In this document: piece after piece, positions 63,408-64,000 of the stretch
Layout of the letters: each line of letters opens with the position of its first letter
How positions within the stretch are numbered: the first letter of the stretch is position 1
From: CBDCLY01 sp965218715
GTDB lineage: Bacteria; Bacteroidota; Bacteroidia; Flavobacteriales_E; Vicingaceae
Assembly (NCBI GenBank): GCA_965218715.1
Contig: CBDCLY010000028.1
Location: forward strand, 62,001 to 126,000
DNA length: 64,000 nt
Reading direction: 5' to 3'
Notes under the pieces: generated by a model
What the model was told of the DNA's origin: nothing
The model's input: the letters and a program-made list of their open reading frames with translations, nothing else
The model's database searches: none
Position numbers and translations under genes: made by a program

Positions 63408-63689
63408 TTATTGATTTCTCTCTCTTTTTATTTTTTCCATCTCTTTTTCAATGGCTGAATGGTTGTTCTGGTAAGCACCACGATAATGTGAGAATAAGCC
63501 AAAACCCCAACCTACTGTTGGAAAAATTGGCCAAAAGCCATCGTAATGACCGTACATTCCACGAGTAAAAAACCAAACGCCCCAAATCAATAGATTGATG
63601 ACTACATAGGTTTTTGCATGTTGTTTGAACTGAACTCTCCCTTCAGCTTCTTCATATAATTTTTGATTATTCTCTGTACTATTTTCCAT
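63408..63689 (-). CDS. 2TM domain-containing protein
   Basis: A 93-aa protein with the 2TM signature: an amphipathic FKQHAKTYVVINLLIWGVWF stretch near residue 22, FWPIFPTVGWGFGLFSHY near 52 and a charged tail EKEMEKIKRERNQ. These domains are common in Bacteroidota, often fused to histidine kinases; the function of stand-alone forms is unknown. Its stop directly abuts the stop of the methyltransferase gene. Its start lies within the apparent end of the next upstream gene. Confidence 0.82.
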   Translation of the reverse strand: MENSTENNQKLYEEAEGRVQFKQHAKTYVVINLLIWGVWFFTRGMYGHYDGFWPIFPTVGWGFGLFSHYRGAYQNNHSAIEKEMEKIKRERNQ

Positions 63690-64000
63690 TTTATTGTTTG
63701 TTTAAAATTCATTTCGAAAAAAGGATACCATTGTCCATTCATGCCAAAGTCACCCTTCTCATTCCACTTGCCATCAGCTATCGTGATGGTGTATCTTACT
63801 TCTCCTTGTGGAGTTGGTATGGTCCAGATGATTTTTTCACCTTCATGAACGGCTTCGTATTTACCGCTTCTACCATCGCCTAGAAAGGAAGTAAAGAAAT
63901 AATCTCCCTCTTCATTTGGATGAATGATAGCTAAGGCATCATGAACAATTCGCCCATCACTTAATCCTTTTCCTTGAATTTGAATAATGGTGCCATCCAA
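63602..64000 (-). CDS. Partial hypothetical protein (5' end outside the window)
   Basis: The reading frame enters from the window edge and runs 132 codons. The part up to about 63715 (DGTIIQIQGKGLSDGRIVHD, GKYEAVHEGEKIIWTIPT, WYPFFEMNFKQ) looks like a DUF1579/lipocalin-like beta protein. The last 37 codons overlap the 2TM gene by 88 bp and look like out-of-frame 2TM sequence, so a frameshift near 63700 may have removed the true stop. Confidence 0.55.
   Translation of the reverse strand: MDGTIIQIQGKGLSDGRIVHDALAIIHPNEEGDYFFTSFLGDGRSGKYEAVHEGEKIIWTIPTPQGEVRYTITIADGKWNEKGDFGMNGQWYPFFEMNFKQTIKWKIVQRIIKNYMKKLKGEFSSNNMQKPM

Overview
The window is AT-rich bacterial DNA from a member of the Bacteroidota, most likely an aquatic Flavobacteriales relative. 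The evidence is type IX secretion genes (PorT, a T9SS plug protein, a T9SS sorting tail), a long signal peptidase I, fused alpha/beta 2-oxoacid dehydrogenase E1, an Na+-NQR operon, DUF5683 between parB and dapB, and repeated TAnnTTTG promoter elements just upstream of start codons.

Layout. 1-5.4 kb: a cut TonB-receptor fragment, ferritin, a lipoprotein, an MFS carrier, an ABC exporter broken by several single-base indels, and truA. 5.4-12.9 kb: a core cluster of flavin reductase, a metal-dependent hydrolase, parA-parB-DUF5683, dapB-lepB-ubiE and porT. 12.9-23.6 kb: lipoate ligase facing the fused E1, an LTA-synthase-like sulfatase with a lipid kinase, three secreted or membrane DUF proteins, two tandem polyphosphate kinases 2, and a DUF2892 gene with an in-frame TGA.

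24.0-40.55 kb is the most striking part: a tandem array of ten units that looks like an integron cassette array without an integrase. Each unit starts at GTT and ends in a fold-back attC-like site bounded by AAC and CGTT. In nine of ten units the first 9-10 bases of the unit are the reverse complement of the bases just left of its own fold-back arm (one mismatch in unit 2), as expected if each unit once closed as a circle. The boxes differ between units and do not fit the classical GTTRRRY consensus. Cargo: a 432-aa unknown protein; four near-identical ORF-less units of about 311 bp; a 9.2-kb type I restriction-modification locus (half HsdS, HsdM, HsdS, DUF2188, Fic, HsdR, M48-type peptidase) lying between two pairs of the ORF-less units; and several unknown membrane or exported proteins plus a CPBP protease. 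All cargo genes and all sites point the same way.

40.7-49.5 kb, minus strand: a large T9SS-exported protein and nqrA-F, both interrupted by indels, many in homopolymers, so sequence error is more likely than decay for nqr. 49.6-64 kb: T9SS plug, apaG, DUF1801, lgt, an inositol monophosphatase-like enzyme, accC, rsmE, DUF4159, a THUMP-like methyltransferase, SulP with a universal stress protein, an outer-membrane protein, an NAD-binding protein, a methyltransferase and a 2TM protein. I saw no rRNA, tRNA, CRISPR, transposase or recombinase gene.
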